Virus record (IMG/VR): IMGVR_UViG_3300044691_000347
Coordinates: 27,378 to 91,377 of that record
Length of the DNA stretch: 64,000 nucleotides
Direction: 5' to 3' (one strand)
Source: a virus
The notes beneath the pieces are model-generated. The model did no database searches, was not told the DNA's origin, and saw nothing but the letters and a program-made list of their open reading frames with translations. Positions 21,505 through 29,635 of this stretch are shown here, one piece after another. A program made the position numbers and the translations under genes. Position 1 is the stretch's first letter. Every line of letters begins with the position of its first letter.

Positions 21505-23312
21505 GCGGCTTGCTCCGTCGTATCGTTTGTGGCGTAGAAGGATTCGAGGGGGCGGCCAGCGAACGCGGCGAGCATCCGGAGGGTTTCGATGATGTGCTGT
21601 GGCACGAGTCCACCTGCGATCTCATGTATCCGGCAGCCGTCGAGGTTCAGCCCACGCAACACGTCTTCCGGATGGGACCGCTCCAGATCGACGATGATCG
21701 GGTGCCTGATTCCGTGCTGCCGCGCGTACCGCCTGGCATCGCCGGATCGGCTGGCGATGATGATGTGTCGTTGATCAGACGGGCTGTATCCGGGGATCCG
21801 CGCATATTCGGCGAGGATGGCGTCTCGTTCGCTGTCGCCCGCCAAAGTGGCTGCCGTATGCATGTTCCGTACGAAGCCGACGGCGGCCGTAATGTCGCTG
21901 CCTTCGTCGGTCGGCGTGAAGGTGACCGCGTTGCGATCGACCGTGCCGATCTCCTGCCAGCCGCCATCGCGGAGCGCCTGCCAGCCGAGCGAATCCGTCA
22001 GGTCAGCACCTACCGGAGCGGCCAGTAGGCTTGCCGGCTGCGGGTCGCCAGGCAGCCAGCGGCGCAACGTGATCGGTGCTGGTGCATCCGGTTGTGTCGC
22101 AGGAGCGTTCACCGGGCGGAACACGACATTGCGTGTGACCGTGTTGAATCCGGCAAGCTGGTAGCTGGTCGTGGACATCTGAGCTGTCGGCTCTACAGGC
22201 TCGCGGAAGGATGTAATCCGGACCGGGTTCCGAACGTTGATCCGGTCGAACGTCCGCAGGTCGCCCGCTTCCTGCGTGTGCCCGTTCGCGGGTCCATCGC
22301 GCAACTCGACTTGCTCTGATCGTGGCTGGCGCCAACGGACTTCGATCACGCGCATGTGGCGCGATCGGTCGCGCTCTACCTCGCAGTAGACGAGATCCCG
22401 TGAGTCGATCCACACTCCCGGAAAGTGTGTGCGAGCTTCGCGCGTGAATGTGTGGGCCATCTCCTCGTTCAGATGGTTTCGCATGCTCGCATACACCTCT
22501 TCTACGACAGTGAGGCAGAAGATCAACTGTTCGAGTCGCCGCACATGCGCGAGGTCGAGGATCGCGGTCTCATCACGCAAATACCAGTTACCTGTGACGG
22601 GCGGTGTCTCGCAGTGGATTTCCATCCACTCGTCGCCGGTTTCGCGATTGAATCCGCTGATAGCGCTGGCGCACACGTCATAATCGGGCCGCATCAATAT
22701 TCGTTCGTGTCCAGCGATAACGCGGGTGGCCGCCGGGAACATCACACGCCCGGGTACCGTATAGTTGACCTCGCGGTAACGTTCAGTGTCCAGGCGGATC
22801 CCGTGTCGGCGCACGTCGTCGCAACGCCACCATTGCGGACCGTGCGTCAGTGTGGACGCGGAGCCGGTGAGTGGTTGCCAGCTGCTGCCGTTGGGCAGGA
22901 ACGGGTTCGGCATCCACAACTGGCTGTCGCCGAGTGGGTCGTCCGGAATATCCCACGTCCCCAACCGCAATGCCAGGTCTCTCAGCGTATAGCCGCGCGG
23001 CACAGCATTCGGTGTGGCCGCATATTCTGGTGCGCTCGGAGACTCTGGTACGGGCGGCGTAAATTCGCCGTCGAACGATGATCCGGGGCAGATGACGGGC
23101 GTGTCGTCTTCGCTGTACCGATAGTCTTCGTCGTAGGAACCGGACCATCGCATCTGCTCGATGTTCTGGGTGATCGCGAGCCCGTGCCATTCGCGGTCAC
23201 ACCATGAGTGTGGGCATTCCGGGAACGTGGGATCGTCGAAGTCGTATCCGGTTTCCGGCTCGCCCTGGGCAAGCTGTTCGTCGATGGCGTCGACAATGTC
23301 ACGGTCAGTCAT
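21501..23312 (-). CDS. Large hypothetical protein, 603 aa
   Basis: By far the largest product among these tiny genes. A Cys/His cluster at the start (ECPHSWCDREWHGL) suggests a zinc finger. The middle is beta-rich with many Arg and Trp (LVYCEVERDRSRHMRVIEVRW). The last 160 residues look like a separate alpha/beta unit (RHIIIASRSGDARRYARQHG, then PIIVDLERSHPEDVLRG). I do not recognise the family; it may be a multidomain early effector or enzyme. Confidence 0.85.
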   Translation of the reverse strand: MTDRDIVDAIDEQLAQGEPETGYDFDDPTFPECPHSWCDREWHGLAITQNIEQMRWSGSYDEDYRYSEDDTPVICPGSSFDGEFTPPVPESPSAPEYAATPNAVPRGYTLRDLALRLGTWDIPDDPLGDSQLWMPNPFLPNGSSWQPLTGSASTLTHGPQWWRCDDVRRHGIRLDTERYREVNYTVPGRVMFPAATRVIAGHERILMRPDYDVCASAISGFNRETGDEWMEIHCETPPVTGNWYLRDETAILDLAHVRRLEQLIFCLTVVEEVYASMRNHLNEEMAHTFTREARTHFPGVWIDSRDLVYCEVERDRSRHMRVIEVRWRQPRSEQVELRDGPANGHTQEAGDLRTFDRINVRNPVRITSFREPVEPTAQMSTTSYQLAGFNTVTRNVVFRPVNAPATQPDAPAPITLRRWLPGDPQPASLLAAPVGADLTDSLGWQALRDGGWQEIGTVDRNAVTFTPTDEGSDITAAVGFVRNMHTAATLAGDSERDAILAEYARIPGYSPSDQRHIIIASRSGDARRYARQHGIRHPIIVDLERSHPEDVLRGLNLDGCRIHEIAGGLVPQHIIETLRMLAAFAGRPLESFYATNDTTEQAA

Positions 23313-23484
23313 TCGGTGGCGTCCCGGGATCTCGTGAAATCGATTCGATCAGGTTGTGGACATCTTGCGCAAGCGAAAGGCTTTGCGTCGCATACTCCAG
23401 AGGCCCTTGCCGATCGAAACTCGCTACAGTTCGGCGGATAGCCGCGTTACGGAGTCTCGTCAGCAATCGAATATCTTCGTTCAC
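23305..23484 (-). CDS. Small helical protein, 59 aa
   Basis: GTG start at 23484. Basic first half (RLLTRLRNAAIRRTVASFD) and an amphipathic second half. Stop overlaps the next start by 8 bases. No clear ribosome site, so the exact start is uncertain. Confidence 0.5.
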   Translation of the reverse strand: MNEDIRLLTRLRNAAIRRTVASFDRQGPLEYATQSLSLAQDVHNLIESISRDPGTPPND

Positions 23485-23525
23485 AAACCAATTATCATCG
23501 CCGAGTCAAACCCGGATTCTCACTT

Positions 23526-23657
23526 TCACATCAGGTTGAGCAGCGTCAGCACGAACAGGACGACGGCGAGTGCGAACAGGCCGCTGATGGTGCCGTAGAA
23601 CTGCCAAGCAGGTATCACGTTCGGTCCGAAGAACACGTTTCTACGTTTGGGTGTCAC
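23526..23657 (-). CDS. Single-span membrane peptide, 43 aa
   Basis: GTG 23657 in a 4-base overlap with GAGGAAAC upstream. Basic head (TPKRRNVFFG) and one hydrophobic helix (GLFALAVVLFVLTLLNL) at the end. Confidence 0.65.
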   Translation of the reverse strand: MTPKRRNVFFGPNVIPAWQFYGTISGLFALAVVLFVLTLLNLM

Positions 23658-24058
23658 GTCGTTTCCTCGGTGTAGATGTCGGCGAGGGCCCGGATGTATT
23701 CGCACGGCCACGTTTCATATTCTGGCTCGGAGTCGCCGGCGAACGGCAGTGTCGAACATGCCTCGCACGCCCGAATCTCGATCACACGATTTTCCGCGGA
23801 CCGCGTTTGGACGAACACGCCGTCACCGTAACCGGTCAACGGTGCATGCTCACGCAGGATCAGACGCTTCAACGCGACTTCACGCGGCACACGGCGAGGG
23901 TCACAAGCATCTCTGATCGTGCCGGGAATGTGAATGTCGGCGATGCTGATGCCGTACATGTCACGATCCAGTTCGCGTACTCGTAGTTCGTTTTTCGCAC
24001 GCTTCTCGTCTTCCGCGAGGCCAGCAGTCAGGCGGGCGAGCGGATCATCGACGGTCAC
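23654..24058 (-). CDS. DUF6221-like protein
   Basis: 134 aa. Follows the pattern of DUF6221 proteins frequent in Streptomyces and actinophages: N-terminal LARLTAGLAEDEKRA, a middle PREVALKRLILREH, and a C-terminal IRALADIY. CEACSTLPFAGD replaces the usual linker and may bind metal. Function unknown. Confidence 0.65.
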   Translation of the reverse strand: MTVDDPLARLTAGLAEDEKRAKNELRVRELDRDMYGISIADIHIPGTIRDACDPRRVPREVALKRLILREHAPLTGYGDGVFVQTRSAENRVIEIRACEACSTLPFAGDSEPEYETWPCEYIRALADIYTEETT

Positions 24059-24318
24059 GTGTTCACTTCCGGATCGTGTTCAGTCTGGGTGAACGGGTGC
24101 GACGATTGAACGGTGATGCCCCGGGCACCATTACATGGATTGGCCGGATGATCCGAGCAGGGCGTCCCTACCGGTTCGGCGTGGAAGCCGTACGGATCGA
24201 CCGGGCAGTTGTGAAGCCTGCGCTGCCAGCCGTCGGAATGGACCCAACTGTTGCCGGCGGTGGGACTTTGCTGGATGGGGCCGTCGCAGTGCTTGCAGAT
24301 GGTCTGCTTCTCGCTCAT
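24055..24318 (-). CDS. Cysteine-containing hypothetical protein, 87 aa
   Basis: ICKHCDGPIQ, then a WVHSDGWQRRLHNCP segment, giving Cys/His of the type found in short actinophage zinc proteins. ATG 24318 abuts the upstream stop. Function unknown. Confidence 0.7.
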   Translation of the reverse strand: MSEKQTICKHCDGPIQQSPTAGNSWVHSDGWQRRLHNCPVDPYGFHAEPVGTPCSDHPANPCNGARGITVQSSHPFTQTEHDPEVNT

Positions 24319-24545
24319 CAGTAGTTCACCCATACTTCGATGTTTTTCGATGCTTCGTAGTGGAAGGTTTCGACACAGTTTTGGGCGGCGATACAGTAGT
24401 GGTCGGTGGCGTCGGCGCTGAGTTTCGACCACTTCGGCAAGTCGGGGTCACCCAAGCGGATTCGCTGGTACATGACTTTCGCCGCTTTCACGATGGTCGG
24501 GGACCATTCGGAGGTCCGGAACTTACCGGTCGTGCTGTCACTCAC
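24318..24545 (-). CDS. Hypothetical protein, 75 aa
   Basis: GTG 24545 in a 4-base overlap. Helical; AAKVMYQRIRLGDPDLPKW in the middle and a hydrophobic end. Not recognised. Confidence 0.65.
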   Translation of the reverse strand: MSDSTTGKFRTSEWSPTIVKAAKVMYQRIRLGDPDLPKWSKLSADATDHYCIAAQNCVETFHYEASKNIEVWVNY

Positions 24546-24649
24546 CGCGCACCCCACGTCCACATGCCGAGCAGATGCAGGGGCGCGGTATGGAACAGCC
24601 ACGGCAGGTAGATAGCGGTCGAATCATGATTGGGCAGTGCGGGGTTCAC
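24542..24649 (-). CDS. Small peptide, 35 aa
   Basis: GTG 24649, GAGGAGAC upstream, 4-base overlaps on both sides. Hydrophobic and aromatic (IYLPWLFHTAPLHLLGMWTW), perhaps membrane-associated. Confidence 0.55.
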   Translation of the reverse strand: MNPALPNHDSTAIYLPWLFHTAPLHLLGMWTWGAR

Positions 24650-24807
24650 GATGTCTCCTCGTTGTCGTTGGGCCAAGAGTTGAAGCAAATGCCTTCGCTG
24701 TGGTCGCCGTCGTGGCCTTGGTTGAATCCGCATAAGTACTTGATGGTCGGGTGCGGCTCGTGACACATGGGCTCATCCACCGGAAACCAGCGACGGTTAC
24801 GGTTCAC
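24646..24807 (-). CDS. Small Cys/His-rich protein, 53 aa
   Basis: GTG 24807, 4-base overlaps on both sides. MCHEPHPTIKYLC and GHDGDHSEGICF carry Cys and His suited to metal binding. Function unknown. Confidence 0.6.
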   Translation of the reverse strand: MNRNRRWFPVDEPMCHEPHPTIKYLCGFNQGHDGDHSEGICFNSWPNDNEETS

Positions 24808-25088
24808 TGGATCTCCTGGAGGTAGCGGCGCCGGTAGTATCGGGCGCGTATCGGGTTGACTTGGTTCCAGGTCCGGTAGTCGAAGAATGCGAGTTTGCGG
24901 ATGATCCAGACGGCAAGGCAGTCGTCACACATCCACAGGTAGCCGTCGTCGCCGGCAGCTTCGTTGATCCGGTCGTTCGGTCGCGGTGACGTCGACAGGG
25001 ATCCGGCGGGGCGTGGCGCGGGCCGCATCGGTGGCAAGCATGTGTGTGACGCTGGCGGCGGTTCTGGAGCCATTCTCAGCCATGTCAC
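24804..25088 (-). CDS. Small CxxC protein, paralogue of the 18.1 kb gene
   Basis: 94 aa. A proline-rich, probably disordered N terminus precedes YLWMCDDCLAVW and an aromatic and basic tail, as in the product at 18082-18267. An ATG five codons in is an alternative start. Confidence 0.65.
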   Translation of the reverse strand: MTWLRMAPEPPPASHTCLPPMRPAPRPAGSLSTSPRPNDRINEAAGDDGYLWMCDDCLAVWIIRKLAFFDYRTWNQVNPIRARYYRRRYLQEIQ

Positions 25089-25384
25089 TGAATCTCCTGG
25101 ATGTCGTTGAGTTCGATGTTTCCGTTGTACGGGAAACTGCCCGACTTCAACCGGTCCACCAGGTGGATTATCGCCGGTTCGAAAAACGTGCGCCGCAACG
25201 AATCCGGGTCGGCGAGATCGTTGGTCGACAGCCCGAATGTGACATCCGTGTGGTTTTGCCGGTCGAGGCTGAACATCTCGAAGCGCACGAACACGCCGCC
25301 CGGATTCTTCACGGCCATCCGCTCGAACGCTTCTTCATGCCCAACGGGAAGGGGCAGACCCTTGGCTGTTTCGCTGTCGCTCAC
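25085..25384 (-). CDS. Hypothetical protein, 99 aa; first gene of the leftward operon
   Basis: GTG 25384 with AGGAGG at good distance. The frame is open to an ATG at 25489, but that extension has no ribosome site. Beta-rich (GVFVRFEMFSLDRQNHTDVTFG). Not recognised. It leads the 25.4-16.6 kb operon. Confidence 0.7.
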   Translation of the reverse strand: MSDSETAKGLPLPVGHEEAFERMAVKNPGGVFVRFEMFSLDRQNHTDVTFGLSTNDLADPDSLRRTFFEPAIIHLVDRLKSGSFPYNGNIELNDIQEIQ

Positions 25385-25549
25385 GTGCTTTCGCCTCCTG
25401 TGCGGCGAGCTGGACTCGCCGTCTTCATGCTTCGTGCGCATATCGCGGTATAAGTGTCTCTGCGGTGTCAAAGCCTCAATCTCTTGCATATTTAAACCCT
25501 AGGGTTTAAGCTGATGTCATCGCCGAAACCGACTGAAGGACACACCTGG
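25385..25549. promoter_or_regulatory. Divergent control region with an 18-bp palindrome
   Basis: On the plus strand TTGCAT (25485-25490), a 17-base spacer and TAAGCT (25507-25512) make an early-type promoter. The perfect palindrome TTAAACCCTAGGGTTTAA (25492-25509) fills the spacer and enters the -10 box, so a bound protein would block it. On the minus strand a TTGACA (25471-25466) is visible without a good -10 box. Confidence 0.65.
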
Positions 25550-25939
25550 ATGTATGAGTCGATGACTGATCGCGACGAGATCTCTGCCTCATCCCAGCTG
25601 GCGCACCGCGTAATCGCCCACCTCGCTGCGGACACCCCCGATACCCTGACCGACGTGTGGTGGCACGACGGTACCCCCGATCGTGAGATTGCCGTCATGG
25701 GAGGCTGGGACCAGGCCGACACCACCCCACGCGAGACTCTCGACTACGCCGTGATCAATTCGAACCTTGTCACCGTCTATTTCAACGGCGACCCCTCAGG
25801 TTCGGTGCGGTGGACTCTGTTCACCCAGCACGAAGACGAAAACGGTTTCGAGTACAAGACCGAGACCGCCGCAGGCGAATCCACCGGCGATCCCGCAGCC
25901 GTCATCGCCGCGATCCGGCAGGTTGCCGAGGCGCACTGA
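25550..25939 (+). CDS. Hypothetical protein, 129 aa
   Basis: ATG 25550 chosen because AAGGA lies 9 bases upstream and the promoter start point would fall after the earlier ATG at 25514. Acidic, with WWHDGTPDREIAVMGGW and a strand NLVTVYFNGDPSGSVRWTLF. Not recognised. Confidence 0.75.
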   Translation: MYESMTDRDEISASSQLAHRVIAHLAADTPDTLTDVWWHDGTPDREIAVMGGWDQADTTPRETLDYAVINSNLVTVYFNGDPSGSVRWTLFTQHEDENGFEYKTETAAGESTGDPAAVIAAIRQVAEAH

Positions 25940-26448
25940 TGGCCTGGTATACGATCCACCACAGCTGCGAACACCAGTCCGAACGTCAGATCTACGGCAC
26001 CAACACGCACGGTGAACGCGAGCGCGAAGCCGCGCACTACGGCCGCCGACGCTGCCCCGACTGTATCCGGGCGGCACGAGACGAAGAGTCCACCCAGGCA
26101 GCGGCTTACGCCGACATCGCGGGCTGGCCCGCACTGCAAGGCAGTGAGCGTCAAGTCCAATGGGCGCAGACGCTGCGCGCCAAAGCGCTCGACGAACTCG
26201 ATAACGCCTGCCGCGTGGCCGGGGTTGCCGAGCACGATCACGATGAGCTGCGGGCGGTGCTGCTGGGCCAAAGGCGGGCACGGCAGTGGATCGAGTACCG
26301 CGGTGGTAACCCGCGCGGCAACCAGATGATGAACCTCGTCAACATGACGACCTTCACCCCGCTGCCGGGCCTGCTCGCGGCGTGGAGAAGCGATCCGGAC
26401 AAGGGCGTTGTCGACCGGTTCCTAGACGCACACAAGGACAAGCCATGA
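25939..26448 (+). CDS. Conserved-type actinobacterial mobile element protein, 169 aa
   Basis: N-terminal HHSCEHQSERQIYGT and CPDCIRAARDEES form a probable zinc site. A segment AGWPALQGSERQVQWAQTLR follows, which I recall from short proteins in actinobacterial phages and integrative elements. Helical remainder. Function unknown. Confidence 0.75.
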   Translation: MAWYTIHHSCEHQSERQIYGTNTHGEREREAAHYGRRRCPDCIRAARDEESTQAAAYADIAGWPALQGSERQVQWAQTLRAKALDELDNACRVAGVAEHDHDELRAVLLGQRRARQWIEYRGGNPRGNQMMNLVNMTTFTPLPGLLAAWRSDPDKGVVDRFLDAHKDKP

Positions 26449-26792
26449 CACATGACCCGATGACCGCGATCACCGGCGACGACATCTCTGCGCCGTCGCC
26501 GTGGAAATCCCTTGCCCAGCAAGCTCGCCGGCTCGCAGAGATAGCCGACCAATATGCGCAAGCCGCACCCGCCGATCTCGCGCCCCGCACCGATGATGAC
26601 GACGAGTTCAACGCATTCACCGACCTGAACGCGCGAGCAACCGCCCTCGTCGGTGTCGTCGCCGCCTGCCGCCGCGCCACCTGGAAGACACTCCACGACC
26701 AGGGGGAGAACTACTCCGCGATTGCCCGCATGTGGAACTCCAGCCCGCAGAACGTCAGCCAGACGCTCAAAGCGCCGAAGCAGCCCCACTAA
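26445..26792 (+). CDS. Hypothetical protein with C-terminal helix-turn-helix, 115 aa
   Basis: Helical N terminus; the end reads GENYSAIARMWNSSPQNVSQTL, a resolvase- or sigma-like helix-turn-helix. Converges on the operon coming from 36.5 kb and overlaps its last gene by 4 bases. Possibly a regulator. Confidence 0.7.
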   Translation: MTHDPMTAITGDDISAPSPWKSLAQQARRLAEIADQYAQAAPADLAPRTDDDDEFNAFTDLNARATALVGVVAACRRATWKTLHDQGENYSAIARMWNSSPQNVSQTLKAPKQPH

Positions 26793-27412
26793 ATCACCGT
26801 CCCGCCGTACCATGCCCGGATCGATTCGATGTCGCCCGCGGACACGTCCATGCCGGCGAGTTCCAGGATTCTGCGATCCATCTCGATAGACGGCCCCGGC
26901 ATCGGATTCGCGTGGATCACAACTTGGGCGGCTGTCGCAGTCTCCTCGTCGTCCGACGTCACCAGCGCCAGCAGATCCCCGGACATCAGGATCGCTGAAC
27001 GGATCATCGCCTCCACGGTCGGCGGCCCGAACATGGCACGCAGCAACGCATCCCCGACGCACCCGTCAATCAGGTCGTCATGGCTCGGGCGCCCACACCA
27101 GCAGCGCTCACTCATGCCAGCCCTGTCTCCTCGTTGATTGGTGCGCCGCCACACGGTCGTGGTACCGCCGTGCGAGCGTGCCGTGGTAGCCCGCACTTCA
27201 ACCTTCTCGACACACCCTTTCCGCTTCAGGCCGAGGATCATCGGACCGAGTCGGCGAGACTCCGACAAGTCCGCCCAGCCTTTCACCCGCATCGCCGTAA
27301 GAATGTTCGCGTTGATGAACTCTTCACCAGGCGGCAGGCTGAGGATGAGCCGTTGCGCCACAGCCAGATACACGGTCGGATCAGGGCCGTCGACAACATC
27401 AGTCGTCGTCAT
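26789..27412 (-). CDS. Hypothetical winged-helix-like protein, 207 aa
   Basis: ATG 27412 in a 4-base overlap with the methyltransferase stop. The first 85 residues look like a winged helix (EEFINANILTAMRVKGWADLS, then LKRKGCVEKVEV). After MSERCWCGRPSHDD a helical part begins; GAGGAG precedes this Met, so an in-frame internal start giving a second protein is possible. Not recognised. Confidence 0.7.
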   Translation of the reverse strand: MTTTDVVDGPDPTVYLAVAQRLILSLPPGEEFINANILTAMRVKGWADLSESRRLGPMILGLKRKGCVEKVEVRATTARSHGGTTTVWRRTNQRGDRAGMSERCWCGRPSHDDLIDGCVGDALLRAMFGPPTVEAMIRSAILMSGDLLALVTSDDEETATAAQVVIHANPMPGPSIEMDRRILELAGMDVSAGDIESIRAWYGGTVI

Positions 27413-28971
27413 GCCGCCACCGCCCCGGCGCCGTGGAGTACGGCACGCAACCGGGCACCGATCCACGCGCCAACCGCGGGGCTGACAGCGTTACCGTAAC
27501 CGTCACATTGATTCCGGGCGCTCCCCCACACCTTGAATGTGCCTTCACGGCCGGGCCGGGTGGTGTCGAAGCCGCACCCTGCACCAACCTCGGGGGCCGT
27601 CAGCATCTTGAGGTGGCATGCCTCCAACGGCAGATCAGCAAGAACCACAGCCATTTCCGCGCTCAACATCCCTGGAATTTGCAGGGACGTCACCGTCGGC
27701 ATCGGCTCCGAAGCGAGCACCGGGACTGTGTTCTTCCTGAACGGGATCACACCCGCCACCAGGGCGAGAGTTTCGGATCCGACGACAGTCGGCAGCGGGG
27801 TGCCGAGGCTGCGCGGTGCACCCTGAAAGTTGTTGATCGCCGCGAACATTGCATCCGTCGACAGCAAGGCCGTCTCCTGCTGCGAAGTCTGCGTAGACAT
27901 CGGCTGCCACGGATGCCGTTCAACACCATGCGCACTCTTAATAGGCATCAGAATGCCCGGGAACTCAGCGAATCTGCGGCGGCAACGCTCCGCGCGCGCC
28001 ATCGTCGCCGGCGCCAACGGAAGCCGAACCTCCCGGTCACCCACCTTGAACGTCTTCAACGGCCGCTCACCAATCCGGGCACCCAAATCAGTGAGATCCA
28101 AGGCATGTAGCGACGGAGTCATCGGCGGAACAACCTCGCGACGGCACCGCGGGCATGTGTAATTGTATTGTTTGCCGTACCGCACCGAACCGCTCGGTGG
28201 AATACCGGTCTTCCACGACCACACTGCAGGAACCGTGTCATCGCACGCAGCGCACCACGAGAGCGGCCGATGCTCCAAATCTGGGGCAGGCAAAGTCAGC
28301 AGCGAAAACACTATATAAATCCGGTCACGCGACTGCGGTGTATCGAAGAACTGCGAATTCAAATACAAAACCTGATGCCGGTACCCCTCGTTTCCGAGCT
28401 GCTTCAACCAATACCTGTACGTCGAACCATCCCCAACATTCGGTTTGCCGGGAATCGCAGGCCCCCACGACGTCAATTCCGTGGTGCATTCGATCAGAAT
28501 CAGCCGCGGATGATGACGTTGAGCATAATGCAGGACACAATTCGCTGTGGCCCTGTCCTTCTCCGAACGGGTGACCCGATCATCGAAATCCGGATCATCC
28601 AAATCAAAAAGCGATAACCCCTGCTCGTAAGCCTTCTTCGTGTTCGCCTGCGTATGATTCGTGCAAGTCACGCCCGCACACAAAATATCTGCGGCAGGCA
28701 AATCACGGGCACTATGATAGTCGGAAGAGTCCGGGTTGATCAGATCCGCGATCCAATGCTCCGTTTCCGGATGGTTCGCTTCATGCACTGAAGTTTTGTA
28801 GGCATTGTGATTCGCGGCCATAATCGTCGAAAATCCGGCACGCTTGATGCCTTCAGTCAAACCGCCGAAACCGGAGAACAAGTCAACGGCAACGAGATCA
28901 TCATGACGCCAACGACGCCGTCGCGTCGCCGGCCGATGCTCCGCAGTGCGACTGATCGTTGTGGGCTTCAT
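27409..28971 (-). CDS. C5-cytosine DNA methyltransferase
   Basis: 520 aa from ATG 28971 (GGAGGTG upstream). Motif I DLFSGFGG (30-37), catalytic motif IV with C103, motif VI LIECTTE (E161) and motif VIII QSRDR (213-217) are all present. Motif IV reads AGVTCTNHTQA: the usual Pro before the catalytic Cys is Thr. A zinc ribbon (CAACDD...CPRCRRE) is inserted in the target recognition region. No restriction gene is adjacent, so it probably protects phage DNA. It lies between replication genes. Confidence 0.88.
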   Translation of the reverse strand: MKPTTISRTAEHRPATRRRRWRHDDLVAVDLFSGFGGLTEGIKRAGFSTIMAANHNAYKTSVHEANHPETEHWIADLINPDSSDYHSARDLPAADILCAGVTCTNHTQANTKKAYEQGLSLFDLDDPDFDDRVTRSEKDRATANCVLHYAQRHHPRLILIECTTELTSWGPAIPGKPNVGDGSTYRYWLKQLGNEGYRHQVLYLNSQFFDTPQSRDRIYIVFSLLTLPAPDLEHRPLSWCAACDDTVPAVWSWKTGIPPSGSVRYGKQYNYTCPRCRREVVPPMTPSLHALDLTDLGARIGERPLKTFKVGDREVRLPLAPATMARAERCRRRFAEFPGILMPIKSAHGVERHPWQPMSTQTSQQETALLSTDAMFAAINNFQGAPRSLGTPLPTVVGSETLALVAGVIPFRKNTVPVLASEPMPTVTSLQIPGMLSAEMAVVLADLPLEACHLKMLTAPEVGAGCGFDTTRPGREGTFKVWGSARNQCDGYGNAVSPAVGAWIGARLRAVLHGAGAVAA

Positions 28972-29243
28972 CGAACACCTCCGAAACCAGTCTCTCCACC
29001 GACGCAAACCCGCCGAAACCGAGCGAGCCCCGTAGAGCGATTCAGAAGCCGATCCGATACCGGTGTCGCAGAGACGGCATTACGTCCGGCAGCATGACGT
29101 ACAGCGGGCACTACGGGCATCCTGAAACCAAGCACGCCCAGCAGGGAAACAAGGGGCGTTGGACGAAACTGCGTCGATCCATAAACGGAACGGTAACCCC
29201 GTTTATGGTTCATATCTGAATCATTGTTGAGGTTTCTGTTCAT
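28968..29243 (-). CDS. Basic hypothetical protein, 91 aa
   Basis: Accepted because it overlaps both neighbours by exactly 4 bases. Arginine-rich, no Glu apart from one near the end; VVPAVRHAAGRNAV and RLLNRSTGLARFRR. Possibly DNA binding. A 10-base inverted repeat lies within it at 29179-29208. Confidence 0.55.
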   Translation of the reverse strand: MNRNLNNDSDMNHKRGYRSVYGSTQFRPTPLVSLLGVLGFRMPVVPAVRHAAGRNAVSATPVSDRLLNRSTGLARFRRVCVGGETGFGGVR

Positions 29244-29635
29244 GCCGCGACCGTCTTTCCGGTGATGCGGGCGAGGCATGGCGCGTGTGCTTCCTGCCCT
29301 GTGACCGGGTTTTTGCATGGATCACCCGCCGGTTCTCCGCATCGTGGGCAGTCGTAGTTCAAGGCGCCTGCGGTTTGATAAGCGGCCATGGATGCTCGTC
29401 GCATCGGATGTTGCGTGCTGGTGCGGGTGCCGATTTGTTCGGCGAGGTCGATGACGTCTTTGGGCATGATCGCGTGGGTGTTGACTTTGTGGTGGATGGC
29501 GACGGCTTCTTCTGCGGTCGTTTTGTCGAGGTGCCCGATTTGGTGATGCCAGGTGGCGATCATGTCGCCGCTGGTTTCGCGTTGGTCGTATTCGGCGACG
29601 AGGTCGAGGATTTGTTGGGTTTCTGCACGGTTCAT
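29240..29635 (-). CDS. Zinc-finger protein of replication block, 131 aa
   Basis: ATG 29635. A helical N-terminal part (QQILDLVAEYDQRETSGDM, then WHHQIGHLDKTTAEEAVAIH) is followed by CPRCGEPAGDPCKNPVTG and an APC, the actinophage-type zinc finger. It sits downstream of the replication initiator and may act as loader or accessory factor (inference). Confidence 0.75.
   Translation of the reverse strand: MNRAETQQILDLVAEYDQRETSGDMIATWHHQIGHLDKTTAEEAVAIHHKVNTHAIMPKDVIDLAEQIGTRTSTQHPMRRASMAAYQTAGALNYDCPRCGEPAGDPCKNPVTGQEAHAPCLARITGKTVAA

Noticed and set aside
24542-24766. Longer start for the 35-residue peptide
   Set aside because: The N-terminal extension is arginine-rich shadow sequence over the upstream gene, whereas the GTG start has a ribosome site and a 4-base overlap.
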